The notes: a model not told the origin generated them from the letters alone. DNA of 18,488 nucleotides from Oscillospiraceae bacterium (GCA_035353335.1 DAOPZJ010000047.1:2832-21319), one strand, 5' to 3'; numbered from the stretch's first letter, positions 1 through 6,618 are shown. Numbers and translations: made by a program.

Positions 1-61
1 TTATCTTCTCTTTCCACGGAAACACAGGATGAGTAAGCAAACGGTTTTATCTTCTCTTTCC
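1..61. repeat. 15-bp direct repeat flanking the helicase 3' end
   Basis: The 15 bases at 1-15 recur exactly at 47-61. The second copy encodes the last residues Gly-Lys-Arg-Arg and the stop codon of the minus-strand helicase; the first copy lies 31 bases beyond that stop. Similarity ends outside the 15 bases. It may be a short slippage duplication, or an assembly effect, since it sits exactly at the window edge. Confidence 0.6.
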
Positions 62-1408
62 GTATGAACGGACTCTGGAGTGATTATATCGGTGCGCGTT
101 CGGTGCGGAAGCACCGGCGAGAGAATTGTTTTTAGCGATCACTTCTTCCGGTTTTGAGGAGGAACGTTTCTCGGTAACGCTTTTCACATTCACGCGGCCG
201 ATGCTCGATGTATTGATCGTCGAATTGCGCGGGCTGCCGGAGCGGCCTCCCTTTTTGTGTACCGTCATGTCGGTCAGCGGATACTTAGGATTCGCGGCGA
301 CCGGAATACCCTTGCCGAGCAGCTTTTCGGTCTGTTGGACAAGCGGAAGTTCCTCATAATTGCAAAATGAGATGGCGATGCCGCCGAGTCCGGCTCTGCC
401 GGTGCGCCCGATGCGGTGGATATACATCTCGGCCTCTTCGGGGATATTGTAGTTAAACACATACGGCAGCTCCTTGATGTCAATGCCGCGCGCCGCGATC
501 TCGGTCGCGATCAGCATCCTCACCGAGCCGTCTTTAAAGCTCTTGAGCGCGTTCTGGCGCGCGCCCTGCGACTTGTTGCCGTGGATGGCGAGCGCCGATA
601 CGCCGTCTTTGACGAGCTGTTTGGTGAGCAGATCCGCGCCGTGCTTGGTGCGGGTGAATACCAGCGCCTGCCGGATGTTTTCATCAGCGAGAATGTCGAG
701 CAGCAAATCTTTTTTATGAGCCGTGTCAACGTAATAGAGCCGCTGTTCGATGGTCTCGACGGTCCGGGTCTCGGGTGAGATATCGATGCGCACATAGTCC
801 TTGAGAAGGGACTGCACCAGTTTGACGACTTCGGCGGGCATCGTGGCGGAAAACATCAAGGTTTGGCGTTCGTTTCTCAGCTTCGCCGAGATTTTCCGGA
901 CGTCGTGGATAAAGCCCATATCAAGCATGCGATCGGCTTCGTCGAGCACAAAAATCTCGACGGAATTCAAGCTGACAATGCCCTGATCCATCAAATCGCA
1001 CAGCCGTCCGGGCGTGGCGATCAAAATATCGACGCCTCTTGCAAGCACTGCTTCCTGCTGCTTTTGACTGACGCCGCCGACGACAACGCCGCAGTGAAGC
1101 GACAGGTGGCGCCCGTAGGCCTTGAAGTTGTCATAGATCTGGATGGCGAGTTCTCTCGTCGGGGTTAAAATCAGGGTTCTGATTTTCGAATGGTCGTTGG
1201 CGCTGCCGTAACGATTCCACAGCAGTTGGAGAATCGGGAGGGCGAAAGCGGCGGTTTTTCCGCTTCCGGTTTGCGCGCATCCCAGGATATCGCGGCCGGA
1301 GAGCACCTCCGGAATGGCCTTTTCCTGAATTTGCGACGGGGCTTCATAACCCTGCTCCTCCAACGCTTTCAAAATCTGGAGGCAGAGCTGCAATTGGGTA
1401 AATGACAT
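47..1408 (-). CDS. DEAD-box ATP-dependent RNA helicase, RhlE-like
   Basis: This is an ATP-dependent RNA helicase that unwinds or remodels RNA in the cytoplasm; such enzymes act in ribosome assembly, mRNA turnover and cold adaptation. The two-RecA-domain core is complete. Visible motifs are the Q motif around residues 20-33, AQTGSGKT at 45-52, PTRELA at 83-88, TPGRL at 132-136, DEAD at 156-159, SAT at 187-189, ARGID at 306-310 and HRIGRTGR at 331-338. The last 70 or so residues form a low-complexity Ser/Arg/Lys-rich tail, as in RhlE and CshA proteins, which often use it to bind RNA. The ATG at 1408 is preceded by a modest purine-rich ribosome-binding site. The gene appears monocistronic, with its own promoter about 150 bases upstream. 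The family is certain; the exact orthologue (RhlE or CshA) is not settled. Confidence 0.96.
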   Translation of the reverse strand: MSFTQLQLCLQILKALEEQGYEAPSQIQEKAIPEVLSGRDILGCAQTGSGKTAAFALPILQLLWNRYGSANDHSKIRTLILTPTRELAIQIYDNFKAYGRHLSLHCGVVVGGVSQKQQEAVLARGVDILIATPGRLCDLMDQGIVSLNSVEIFVLDEADRMLDMGFIHDVRKISAKLRNERQTLMFSATMPAEVVKLVQSLLKDYVRIDISPETRTVETIEQRLYYVDTAHKKDLLLDILADENIRQALVFTRTKHGADLLTKQLVKDGVSALAIHGNKSQGARQNALKSFKDGSVRMLIATEIAARGIDIKELPYVFNYNIPEEAEMYIHRIGRTGRAGLGGIAISFCNYEELPLVQQTEKLLGKGIPVAANPKYPLTDMTVHKKGGRSGSPRNSTINTSSIGRVNVKSVTEKRSSSKPEEVIAKNNSLAGASAPNAHRYNHSRVRSYGKRR

Positions 1409-1557
1409 GAAATATCTCTTTCTAATTTAAATTCCTTTACTTTTTAACACGGGCTGATTTGGTATCAAAAACGCGTATGCGTATTCAATCAAGCGATATA
1501 TGAACGATTATGAAGTAAAGGGGCTGACATAAACAACCCATAATACGCTGCTTTTAT

Positions 1558-1586
1558 AGTATAGCACAGATCGGAAAACTATTCAA
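1558..1586 (-). promoter_or_regulatory. Sigma-A promoter for the helicase
   Basis: On the minus strand a TTGAAT -35 box (1581-1586) and a TATACT -10 box (1558-1563) are separated by exactly 17 bases. The predicted transcription start is near 1551, giving the helicase a leader of about 140 nt. Confidence 0.7.
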
Positions 1587-1702
1587 GCCGCAGTAAAACG
1601 GATACAAAACAACCGGACGAATGCCATCTGTGAACACAAATTCCCAGAATCAAGCGATCGGCGCAAATGTAAGAATATATCGCGGTATTTATGAAGTGAA
1701 AA

Positions 1703-1746
1703 GCATAAAAACACACTCTTTTTAAAAAGAGCTGTTTTTTATGTGC
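1703..1746 (-). terminator. Intrinsic terminator after the ECF transporter gene
   Basis: A long, slightly imperfect A/T-rich stem of about 20 bp folds around a CTCTTTTT/AAAAAGAG core and ends in a T-rich tract. It starts 40 bases after the stop of the ECF gene on the minus strand. Because A and T runs lie on both sides, it could also act in the other direction. Confidence 0.75.
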
Positions 1747-1785
1747 GACTATCGGCGGAATAAACGTGGACCCGCCCCGTTTGTG

Positions 1786-2313
1786 TCATTGCTTCAGTTC
1801 GATTAATTTTGCTTTTTGCAAAATAACTGCGATGGCGGGGATAAAAACGATTTGAATCACGATGCCGGGCAGAGCGGTGACAAAGGCGGAAGCCAGCCAA
1901 GCGGTCATGGAGTATTTGCCCGCGTTAAAAATCAACGCGTTTAAAATACCGAATAAGATTCTGCCGGAGATCATGGCGCCGATCAGCGAAATATAGATTC
2001 TTGCCGTCGTATTTTTCAAAGGGGTAAAACGCATCAGCAAAGACGCAGCCGTGCCGTATGCCGCAAGCTCAAAAAGCATGGACGGTAAAATCGCAGCCGG
2101 CGGCATTCCGGTCAGTAAACTCGATAAAACCGGGACGACGATCCCGCAGGCCAAACCGTAAGGAAATCCGCAGACAAGACCGCACAGCAATACCGGAATG
2201 TGCATCGGCAAAAATATCCGGCCGGAATCGGGAATCGAATGGAACGCAATGGGAAGAACAATGCCGAGCGCGACAAACAGAGCCGCGAGAACTAATTTTT
2301 TGGTGTTGCGCAT
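1786..2313 (-). CDS. ECF transporter S component (substrate unknown)
   Basis: This is a small integral membrane protein of 175 residues with about six hydrophobic segments. It resembles the substrate-binding S component of an energy-coupling-factor vitamin or micronutrient importer. Family-like features are the N-terminal basic residues followed by an ALFVALG helix, the loop containing LPMHIPVLLCG, and a TGMPP turn in the middle. S components need the shared EcfA/A'/T energising module, which is not in this window and is normally encoded elsewhere in Clostridia. The start at 2313 was chosen over an ATG at 2328 because the upstream ATG overlaps a strong GGAGG site seven bases before the 2313 ATG. 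It lies just downstream of the methyltransferase gene and is probably co-transcribed with it. The substrate cannot be told from the sequence. Confidence 0.85.
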   Translation of the reverse strand: MRNTKKLVLAALFVALGIVLPIAFHSIPDSGRIFLPMHIPVLLCGLVCGFPYGLACGIVVPVLSSLLTGMPPAAILPSMLFELAAYGTAASLLMRFTPLKNTTARIYISLIGAMISGRILFGILNALIFNAGKYSMTAWLASAFVTALPGIVIQIVFIPAIAVILQKAKLIELKQ

Positions 2314-2340
2314 CAAAAGAACCTCCATAAAATTAAAACC

Positions 2341-2925
2341 TTATATTTTTACTCTTACCATTTTTATAAAATACATCCGTTCGTTGTCAATCAAGGAATC
2401 AAGGGTGAAAAAAGGTTTAAACTTATCCGCTTCAACCTCCGCACTTTCCAAAGTGACCGATAATTTCGATACGCTTTCGCCTTTATGGCGGTTGTTGATT
2501 TCCGATTTGCTCATACTGTGCGCGATGATCAGCGCGCCGCCGATTTTCAGCACCTGCGCCGCTTTTTTCGCCACTGCCGATTTATCCTGAAAATGAGGAT
2601 ACGAATTGAAAAAGATGACCGCATCCGACAGCGGAAGCGCCGCGTTCAAAAAATTGTCATGGATATATTCAATGCGGCTGTCGCCGAAACGCGCTTTCGC
2701 CGACCGCAGCATTTCGCCGGAAATGTCCACCGCGATGATCTTTGCGGGATCGGTTTTTAAAAGATGTTCAAACATCACGCCCGTCCCGCAGCCGATATCG
2801 GCAATCACACTGTTCGGCGAAATGTTCATTCGGGCTGCCAGTTCTTCTCTCAATTCATATTTGTCGGGAGCGGGATCCCAGTTCGGCGCCAATTGATCAA
2901 AAAAGGCCTCCATGTCTTGATTCAT
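2341..2925 (-). CDS. Class I SAM-dependent methyltransferase
   Basis: This 194-residue cytoplasmic methyltransferase has the Rossmann-like SAM fold. Motif I, DIGCGTG, is at residues 43-49, followed by an AVDISGEML motif II and a LPLSDAVIFFNSYPHF segment typical of the post-motif III region. The target is unknown; small-molecule methylation is more likely than rRNA methylation, because no RNA-binding domain is present. The start at 2925 is preferred to ATGs at 2949 and 2946, since only it has a G-rich site at a sensible distance. The gene heads a probable two-gene operon with the ECF S component. It is divergent from the CsoR-family gene, which suggests a shared regulatory region and a possible role in metal or cofactor handling. 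That functional link is inference. Confidence 0.85.
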   Translation of the reverse strand: MNQDMEAFFDQLAPNWDPAPDKYELREELAARMNISPNSVIADIGCGTGVMFEHLLKTDPAKIIAVDISGEMLRSAKARFGDSRIEYIHDNFLNAALPLSDAVIFFNSYPHFQDKSAVAKKAAQVLKIGGALIIAHSMSKSEINNRHKGESVSKLSVTLESAEVEADKFKPFFTLDSLIDNERMYFIKMVRVKI

Positions 2926-2986
2926 TATTTCAACCCCATCCGTCATCATTTAATAACATCGTTTCATAAAAATGATGTACTCATAC

Positions 2987-3015
2987 AGAATAAAACACAT
3001 CATTCGGCCGCACAA
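2987..3015 (-). promoter_or_regulatory. Promoter of the methyltransferase-ECF operon
   Basis: On the minus strand TTGTGC (3010-3015) and TATTCT (2987-2992) are 17 bases apart. The -35 box abuts the C/G-tract palindrome at 3014-3030, so a repressor bound there would be expected to block it. Confidence 0.5.
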
Positions 3016-3037
3016 GCCCCCCGAGGGGATGTGTTTT
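2992..3037. promoter_or_regulatory. Candidate CsoR-type operator and nested palindrome
   Basis: A central run of Cs, a short spacer and a run of Gs (about 3016-3028) resembles the C-tract/G-tract pseudo-palindromes bound by CsoR-family repressors. It is framed by perfect 10-bp inverted repeats at 2992-3001 and 3028-3037. The 2995-3003 arm can alternatively pair with 3042-3050. The element lies between, and partly over, the two divergent promoters. Confidence 0.5.
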
Positions 3038-3047
3038 GCTTATGATG

Positions 3048-3056
3048 TGTTATAAT
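3048..3056 (+). promoter_or_regulatory. Extended -10 promoter for the CsoR-family gene
   Basis: TGTTATAAT gives a perfect -10 hexamer (3051-3056) with the extended TGn element. No good -35 box is present; the position it would occupy falls in the palindrome arm. Transcription should start near 3063, about 33 bases before the chosen start codon. Confidence 0.6.
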
Positions 3057-3095
3057 GGAAAAGTTGAACGATATATTTTTTCGGCGGTGTTAAGA

Positions 3096-3449
3096 ATGAA
3101 CGAACAGAATAATCACAACCCGATAAACAGTCCGCAAAATCCCGGACTTGCGCATGACGGGCTTTCTCCCCTCACACACGGCCATACCCATACGAATACC
3201 AAAGCTGTTTTGAACCGGCTGTCCCGCGCCATCGGCCATTTGACCTCGGTGCGCGGAATGGTAGAGCGGGGGCAGGACTGCGCGGAAGTATTGATACAGC
3301 TTGCAGCGGTCCGCTCCGCGATTAACGGCGTCTGTGAAGTAATTTTGAAGGATCACCTCGACCACTGCATTGTGGACGCGGTAAAAACAGGCGATGTGCA
3401 GGCGATCGACGAATTGGACAAGGCGATTGAAATGTTGATCAAAAAATAA
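3096..3449 (+). CDS. CsoR/RcnR-family metal-sensing repressor
   Basis: This all-helical DNA-binding repressor of the DUF156 (CsoR/RcnR/FrmR) family is 117 residues long from the chosen ATG. The metal-site residues Cys62 (in QDCAEV), His87 and Cys91 (in DHLDHC, H-x3-C) match the Cu(I)-sensing CsoR pattern. The N-terminal 35 residues form a polar extension with a His cluster (HGHTHT). His30 lies 17 residues before Gly47, the spacing of the extra N-terminal His ligand in RcnR/InrS nickel sensors, so the fingerprint could be read as His-Cys-His-Cys. The ATG at 3096 is preferred because an in-frame TTG at 3036 lies upstream of the predicted transcription start. The gene is divergent from the methyltransferase-ECF operon and convergent with the broken GNAT gene. 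Family certain; metal uncertain between copper and nickel. Confidence 0.9.
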   Translation: MNEQNNHNPINSPQNPGLAHDGLSPLTHGHTHTNTKAVLNRLSRAIGHLTSVRGMVERGQDCAEVLIQLAAVRSAINGVCEVILKDHLDHCIVDAVKTGDVQAIDELDKAIEMLIKK

Positions 3450-3470
3450 AACCGGTATCACCTTGGACCT

Positions 3471-4019
3471 TCAATCCGCTGCATATTCATCTTCCAAAAC
3501 GCTCATTAAAATATCGGAATAAAACCGCCCGTCGATAAAGGCGCTGTCGCGCAGAATACCTTCTTTTTTAAATCCCCACTTTTCATAACAGCGAATTCCT
3601 CGCAAGTTATATTCGAGCACTTTCAGATCGATTCTGTGAAAATGCAGTGTCTCAAAGCCGTACTTTAACAACAATCCGGTGACCGTGGTGCCGATTCCTT
3701 TTGCGTGGAGATTCGGGTCAAAGATACCGATGGAATAAGTCGCGCACCTGTCCGCCGGGGAAACATGACTGAATCTGGCAGCGCCGACGCATTTGCCACC
3801 GATGTCGATAATCCATGAGTAGTCTTTATCAATTTGGCGGACATACCAGTCCTCCCAAAAAGAGCGTTCGGGGAAATCCGGAGCGGTCATGGATTCTCCG
3901 CCGCACATATGGACAAATTCGTGGTGTCTTCCGAGGACAAAACGGTCGTCGATATCGCTCTTACGAATTTACCTGAGTGAGATATTGCCGCTTGTGAGGG
4001 TTGGGATGTCGGACATCAT
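3471..4019 (-). pseudogene. GNAT acetyltransferase (RimJ/RimL type) interrupted by an in-frame TAA
   Basis: Together the two segments would encode a 182-codon GNAT N-acetyltransferase. The ATG at 4019 has an AAGGAG site at good spacing and encodes 16 residues ending ISLR. A single TAA at 3969-3971 follows, and the same frame then continues without a break (IRKSDIDDRFVLG and onward) to the normal end at 3471. The downstream part contains the acetyl-CoA loop HAKGIGTT and the C-terminal NLRGIRCYEKWGFKKEG block typical of RimJ/RimL proteins. The stop falls inside the conserved N-terminal LR-I-x3-D region, so one codon appears mutated rather than a gene rearranged. An internal ATG at 3908 has no evident ribosome-binding site, and starting there would lose the first strands of the fold. 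Options are a recent pseudogene, a sequencing error, or readthrough. It sits 30 bases after the isomerase gene, probably in the same operon. Confidence 0.8.
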
Positions 4020-4049
4020 ATGCACTCCTTCTTACATCAAACCCGCGTT

Positions 4050-4808
4050 TCACATCAGGCACGAAAGGGCTTTCACGCAAAGAGGGATATCCTGTTCCGG
4101 GTTTTGGGCACGCCCTTCAACCGAGACAAGCCCGTCATAGCCGATTCTATCAAATATCGTTTTAAATTCATTGTAATCAAATCCGTCGCCGGGCTTGGGC
4201 ATCATTCGGGTCCCGGGGTGGCAGATGTGGACATGGCGCAGCAGTCCGGCGTTTTGATAAAGCCCGTCCAAACCCTCGCCGGTTTGCGCAATGTGGTAAA
4301 AATCAGCCGTCACGCCGACGTTGTCCATTCCGACTGCACGCACGAATTCCGCGGTCTCGGAAAAGGTGCTGAGCAGATTGGTTTCGTTATGGTTGAGCGG
4401 TTCGACGGCGACGGTGATTCCGTATTCCGCCGCGATTTTTCCGGCGAGAATGACAACTTGCCTGAATTGCGACAGCGCTTTTGCGCGGTCGTAACCGTCG
4501 GGCACCGTGCGGCTGAAGCCGCTGCCCAAAACCGCGGTTTTACAGCCGAGTTTTGCTGCGTTTTTCAGAGCGTTGCGGATGTACTCTTCGAGCAAGGCGC
4601 AGTCGACGCTTTCGCCGACCAGCCGATGTTTGTCCCGGTCAAAAAAATTATTGAACGAAAACGCCGGAACCGCTAAAGCGGCTTTACAACGCCCGAGCTC
4701 GGATTCATCCATCGCCGCGATTGAGACGAGAGCCGGTTCAAGATAATCAAAACCGGCGCTTTTTACCGCGGCACTGTATTCCGGCGAAGTGCAGATTCCG
4801 AATTTCAT
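4050..4808 (-). CDS. Sugar phosphate isomerase/epimerase, TIM-barrel family
   Basis: This 252-residue cytoplasmic enzyme belongs to the xylose-isomerase-like TIM-barrel (AP endonuclease 2) superfamily, whose members isomerise or epimerise free or phosphorylated sugars at a divalent metal site. The expected metal ligands are visible: Glu136 in AVEPLNHNE, Asp169 in TADFYH, His194 in HVHICHP and Glu231 in SVEGRA. Length is usual for the family. The ATG at 4808 follows a GAGG site six bases away. It lies 56 bases downstream of the acyltransferase gene and 30 bases upstream of the broken GNAT gene, all on the minus strand, suggesting one transcript from the promoter at 6187-6215. The substrate is not evident. 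The family also includes IolE-like and ketose 3-epimerase enzymes, so the exact reaction is open. Confidence 0.88.
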   Translation of the reverse strand: MKFGICTSPEYSAAVKSAGFDYLEPALVSIAAMDESELGRCKAALAVPAFSFNNFFDRDKHRLVGESVDCALLEEYIRNALKNAAKLGCKTAVLGSGFSRTVPDGYDRAKALSQFRQVVILAGKIAAEYGITVAVEPLNHNETNLLSTFSETAEFVRAVGMDNVGVTADFYHIAQTGEGLDGLYQNAGLLRHVHICHPGTRMMPKPGDGFDYNEFKTIFDRIGYDGLVSVEGRAQNPEQDIPLCVKALSCLM

Positions 4809-4864
4809 GCGTTATCCTCGTTTCCTTGTTTTTGTTTTTTACGGAAAGATGAATCTGATAAGGA

Positions 4865-6040
4865 TTACTGATTTTCCCGTTTATACAAAGAATACAGATA
4901 AAGAGGAAGGCGGGCGTTGAACCTTTTTTCGGCCTTGATCTCGTAATAGATACCGCCGGCGGTAAAAACCAGGGTGTTGCGCCCGTGCATCTCCATCGAG
5001 GTGATCGCCGATAGCGGAGCGTTATATTGAATTTGATCCCCTTTATAGATACTTAAACCCTCTTTGTTGAAGTTGAATTGTCCCCTCGCCAAGGCAAAAC
5101 GGCTGTGCTTTCCGCCGACGCGGTATAATTTCACAAAGCTGAATTTCATGTCAATCCGGTCCGGCAGAGCATTTGATCTTTTTTCCAACTCCCGTAGCTG
5201 GAGATGATACCATTCGGTGAACGTTTTCGGAACTTCCGGCGGACCCGAAAAATACCCGAATTCGTCGTATTCGGCATGCATGCCGCATTCGCAGGCAATC
5301 GTTTCGTTTTTTGAAGTCATCCGGCCGATTTTTTCGCAAACGGGGCAGTAAAACAGCGCTGTTTCAAGCCCCTCGGCCAATTTCTTTCCCTTGTACGCGA
5401 CTTTTTCGGCCTCCTGATCGGCATAGGCGTCGACGTAAATGTCTGAAGAAATGGCCGCGGAGACCTCGGCATCGGTCATTTGTTTTAATCGTTCCGGCGA
5501 ATACACGTTCACGACTTTGCCGGTCATTCTGCCGATTCTCTTCGTGAATGCCCACCGCGGCGTGGTCAGAAAACCGCCGGTGAGCCGATAGGTGACAAGC
5601 GGAGCGCCGAGGGCGCGAATCAACTTTCCGGTGTTTTCGTATAACGGGCCTGTGCGCCCGTCGAGCGATTTATTGCCTTCCGGAAAAATGCCGATGCTGC
5701 AGCCCTGTTTCAGCCGGCGTCGCATCTCCAGCACGGTAGAAGCGTCGACGGAACCCTTTCTCCGGGCGATCGGGCTGTAGACATATTCAAGCGCCGCAGC
5801 GAAAAGCGGGTGTCTGAAGATGTGTTCACTCGCGACATAATACATCTGCGGCATTGTGATGCCCATCAAAAACGGGTCCATGTCGCAGTTGTGATTGGCA
5901 ACCGCGACAAAAGGCACCGGGAGTTCCTGATGCGTCAGAAAAGAAAAAGCGAAATTTTTCATGAATCTTCTGCCGACCAGCCGCCGCGAAAATTCAAACA
6001 GCCGGCGGTGTCTTTTGATGGCGTTTTCGGTCAATTTCAT
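4865..6040 (-). CDS. PlsC-like 1-acylglycerol-phosphate acyltransferase with zinc-ribbon C-terminal half
   Basis: The N-terminal half (about residues 25-200) is a lysophospholipid acyltransferase domain. The catalytic H-x4-D motif is at His50-Asp55 (NHNCDMD) and the substrate motif FPEGNKS at 119-125. It would transfer an acyl chain to a lysophosphatidate-like acceptor at the inner membrane face. The C-terminal half is unusual for PlsC (family length about 200-250): it carries a probable zinc ribbon (Cys232, Cys235, Cys250, Cys252) and then about 130 residues with a beta-rich, PH-like look that I cannot name. There is no clear transmembrane helix, so membrane association would be peripheral. 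The ATG at 6040 has an AAGG site upstream. It is the first gene of a probable operon with the isomerase and the broken GNAT gene. Confidence 0.85.
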   Translation of the reverse strand: MKLTENAIKRHRRLFEFSRRLVGRRFMKNFAFSFLTHQELPVPFVAVANHNCDMDPFLMGITMPQMYYVASEHIFRHPLFAAALEYVYSPIARRKGSVDASTVLEMRRRLKQGCSIGIFPEGNKSLDGRTGPLYENTGKLIRALGAPLVTYRLTGGFLTTPRWAFTKRIGRMTGKVVNVYSPERLKQMTDAEVSAAISSDIYVDAYADQEAEKVAYKGKKLAEGLETALFYCPVCEKIGRMTSKNETIACECGMHAEYDEFGYFSGPPEVPKTFTEWYHLQLRELEKRSNALPDRIDMKFSFVKLYRVGGKHSRFALARGQFNFNKEGLSIYKGDQIQYNAPLSAITSMEMHGRNTLVFTAGGIYYEIKAEKRFNARLPLYLYSLYKRENQ

Positions 6041-6186
6041 ATGGTTTACCTTGCTTCGATTATTTTGAAAGTCGGGTAACCGATGCGTTTACGCGGTTTA
6101 ACGCCGTACCGGCCTTTTCGAAAAGTTCTGAAAATTCTTCGTGAGATTTATGTAAAGTGGCTATGCAGATGCTTCAGAATATGCAT

Positions 6187-6215
6187 ATTATAATACGGGA
6201 ATTCATAAAAATCAA
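6187..6215 (-). promoter_or_regulatory. Sigma-A promoter for the acyltransferase operon
   Basis: On the minus strand TTGATT (6210-6215) and a consensus TATAAT (6187-6192) are separated by 17 bases. Transcription would start near 6180, leaving a leader of about 140 nt before the acyltransferase ATG. I see no known riboswitch in that leader. Confidence 0.75.
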
Positions 6216-6290
6216 CGAAATTTCCTGTAATCTGTCATATGAATGCAATAAAAGACCTTTTCTTCGGATGTAATATACGCAGAACCAATA

Positions 6291-6316
6291 AAAAAACACG
6301 CGACAGCGTGTTTTTT
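6291..6316 (-). terminator. Intrinsic terminator of tRNA-Gly
   Basis: A perfect 11-bp stem (6291-6301 with 6306-6316), a 4-base loop, and a run of Ts on the 3' side in the minus-strand sense. It starts directly after the tRNA CCA end. Confidence 0.9.
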
Positions 6317-6317
6317 C

Positions 6318-6392
6318 TGGAGCGGGAAACGGGGATCGAACCCGCGACATTCTGCTTGGGAAGCAGACGCTCTACCGCTGAACTATTCCCGC
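6318..6392 (-). tRNA. tRNA-Gly (anticodon CCC)
   Basis: A 75-nt cloverleaf reads on the minus strand. It has a 7-bp acceptor stem GCGGGAA/TTCCCGC, a D arm with GGTA, a 5-bp anticodon stem TCTGC/GCAGA enclosing loop TTCCCAA (anticodon CCC), a 5-nt variable loop, and a 5-bp T stem with loop TTCGATC. The discriminator base is T and the CCA end is encoded. It reads GGG codons. It has its own promoter and terminator, so it is a single-gene transcription unit. Confidence 0.97.
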
Positions 6393-6405
6393 GAAAGCAA
6401 AAAAC

Positions 6406-6434
6406 ATCGTATCATACCTTTGCCGTTTTGTCAA
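6406..6434 (-). promoter_or_regulatory. Sigma-A promoter for tRNA-Gly
   Basis: A consensus TTGACA (6429-6434) and TACGAT (6406-6411) are 17 bases apart on the minus strand, placing the transcription start a few bases before the tRNA 5' end at 6392. The near-perfect -35 box fits a strong stable-RNA promoter. Confidence 0.8.
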
Positions 6435-6490
6435 TGTTTAAAAAATTGAAAAAATACGTGATAATGTTAATTAAATACAATTTACATTGG

Positions 6491-6519
6491 TTTACAAGGT
6501 AAATGTAACATGGTAGAAT
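6491..6519 (+). promoter_or_regulatory. Orphan plus-strand promoter upstream of candidate sRNA
   Basis: TTTACA (6491-6496), a 17-base spacer and TAGAAT (6514-6519) with an extended TG element at 6511-6512. No plus-strand coding gene follows. The region also contains an interrupted inverted repeat (TTACATT ... AATGTAA) that could bind a regulator. Confidence 0.6.
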
Positions 6520-6524
6520 ATGGA

Positions 6525-6604
6525 CAGACGAAGGTTGATCGTCTGGCCGCTCCTCCGCGGCGTAAACCCAAGGGGCGCCCTTTTTGAGCGCCCCTTGAGT
6601 TGTT
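6525..6604 (+). ncRNA. Candidate small RNA with a UCCUCC (anti-Shine-Dalgarno-like) loop
   Basis: From the predicted start near 6526 the plus strand folds into three close hairpins. The first is a 7-bp stem (6525-6531 with 6539-6545). The second is an immediately adjacent 5-bp GC stem (6546-6550 with 6557-6561) displaying the loop TCCTCC. The third is a strong 10-bp terminator-like stem (6569-6578 with 6588-6597). No open reading frame of note fits. The exposed UCCUCC is complementary to GGAGGA ribosome-binding sites, as in C-rich loops of known Gram-positive regulatory RNAs. The weak point is the 3' tail, which is only moderately T-rich. I do not recognise a named RNA family here. Confidence 0.45.
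6569..6597. terminator. Terminator-like hairpin between convergent units
   Basis: A perfect 10-bp stem (CAAGGGGCGC with its complement) closes a 9-base loop. It lies 22 bases past the stop of the minus-strand EF-G paralogue and at the end of the plus-strand candidate sRNA, so it could serve both. Neither side has a full T-run; the plus-strand side is slightly more T-rich. Confidence 0.6.
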
Positions 6605-6618
6605 TATGAAACTTTAAA

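Larger units (their letters stand above)
1409..1785. other. Intergenic region: helicase leader and ECF-gene terminator
   Basis: This 377-base gap holds no convincing gene. The right part carries the terminator of the ECF gene (1703-1746). The middle carries a minus-strand promoter (1558-1586). The remainder is a helicase 5' leader of about 140 nt. Within that leader the 9-mer at 1434-1442 is the exact reverse complement of 1513-1521, so the two ends could pair. Confidence 0.6.

Noticed and set aside
3036..3095. A TTG start for the CsoR-family protein at 3036
   Set aside because: It lies upstream of the TATAAT box and overlaps the operator arm; the ATG at 3096 gives a usual family length.
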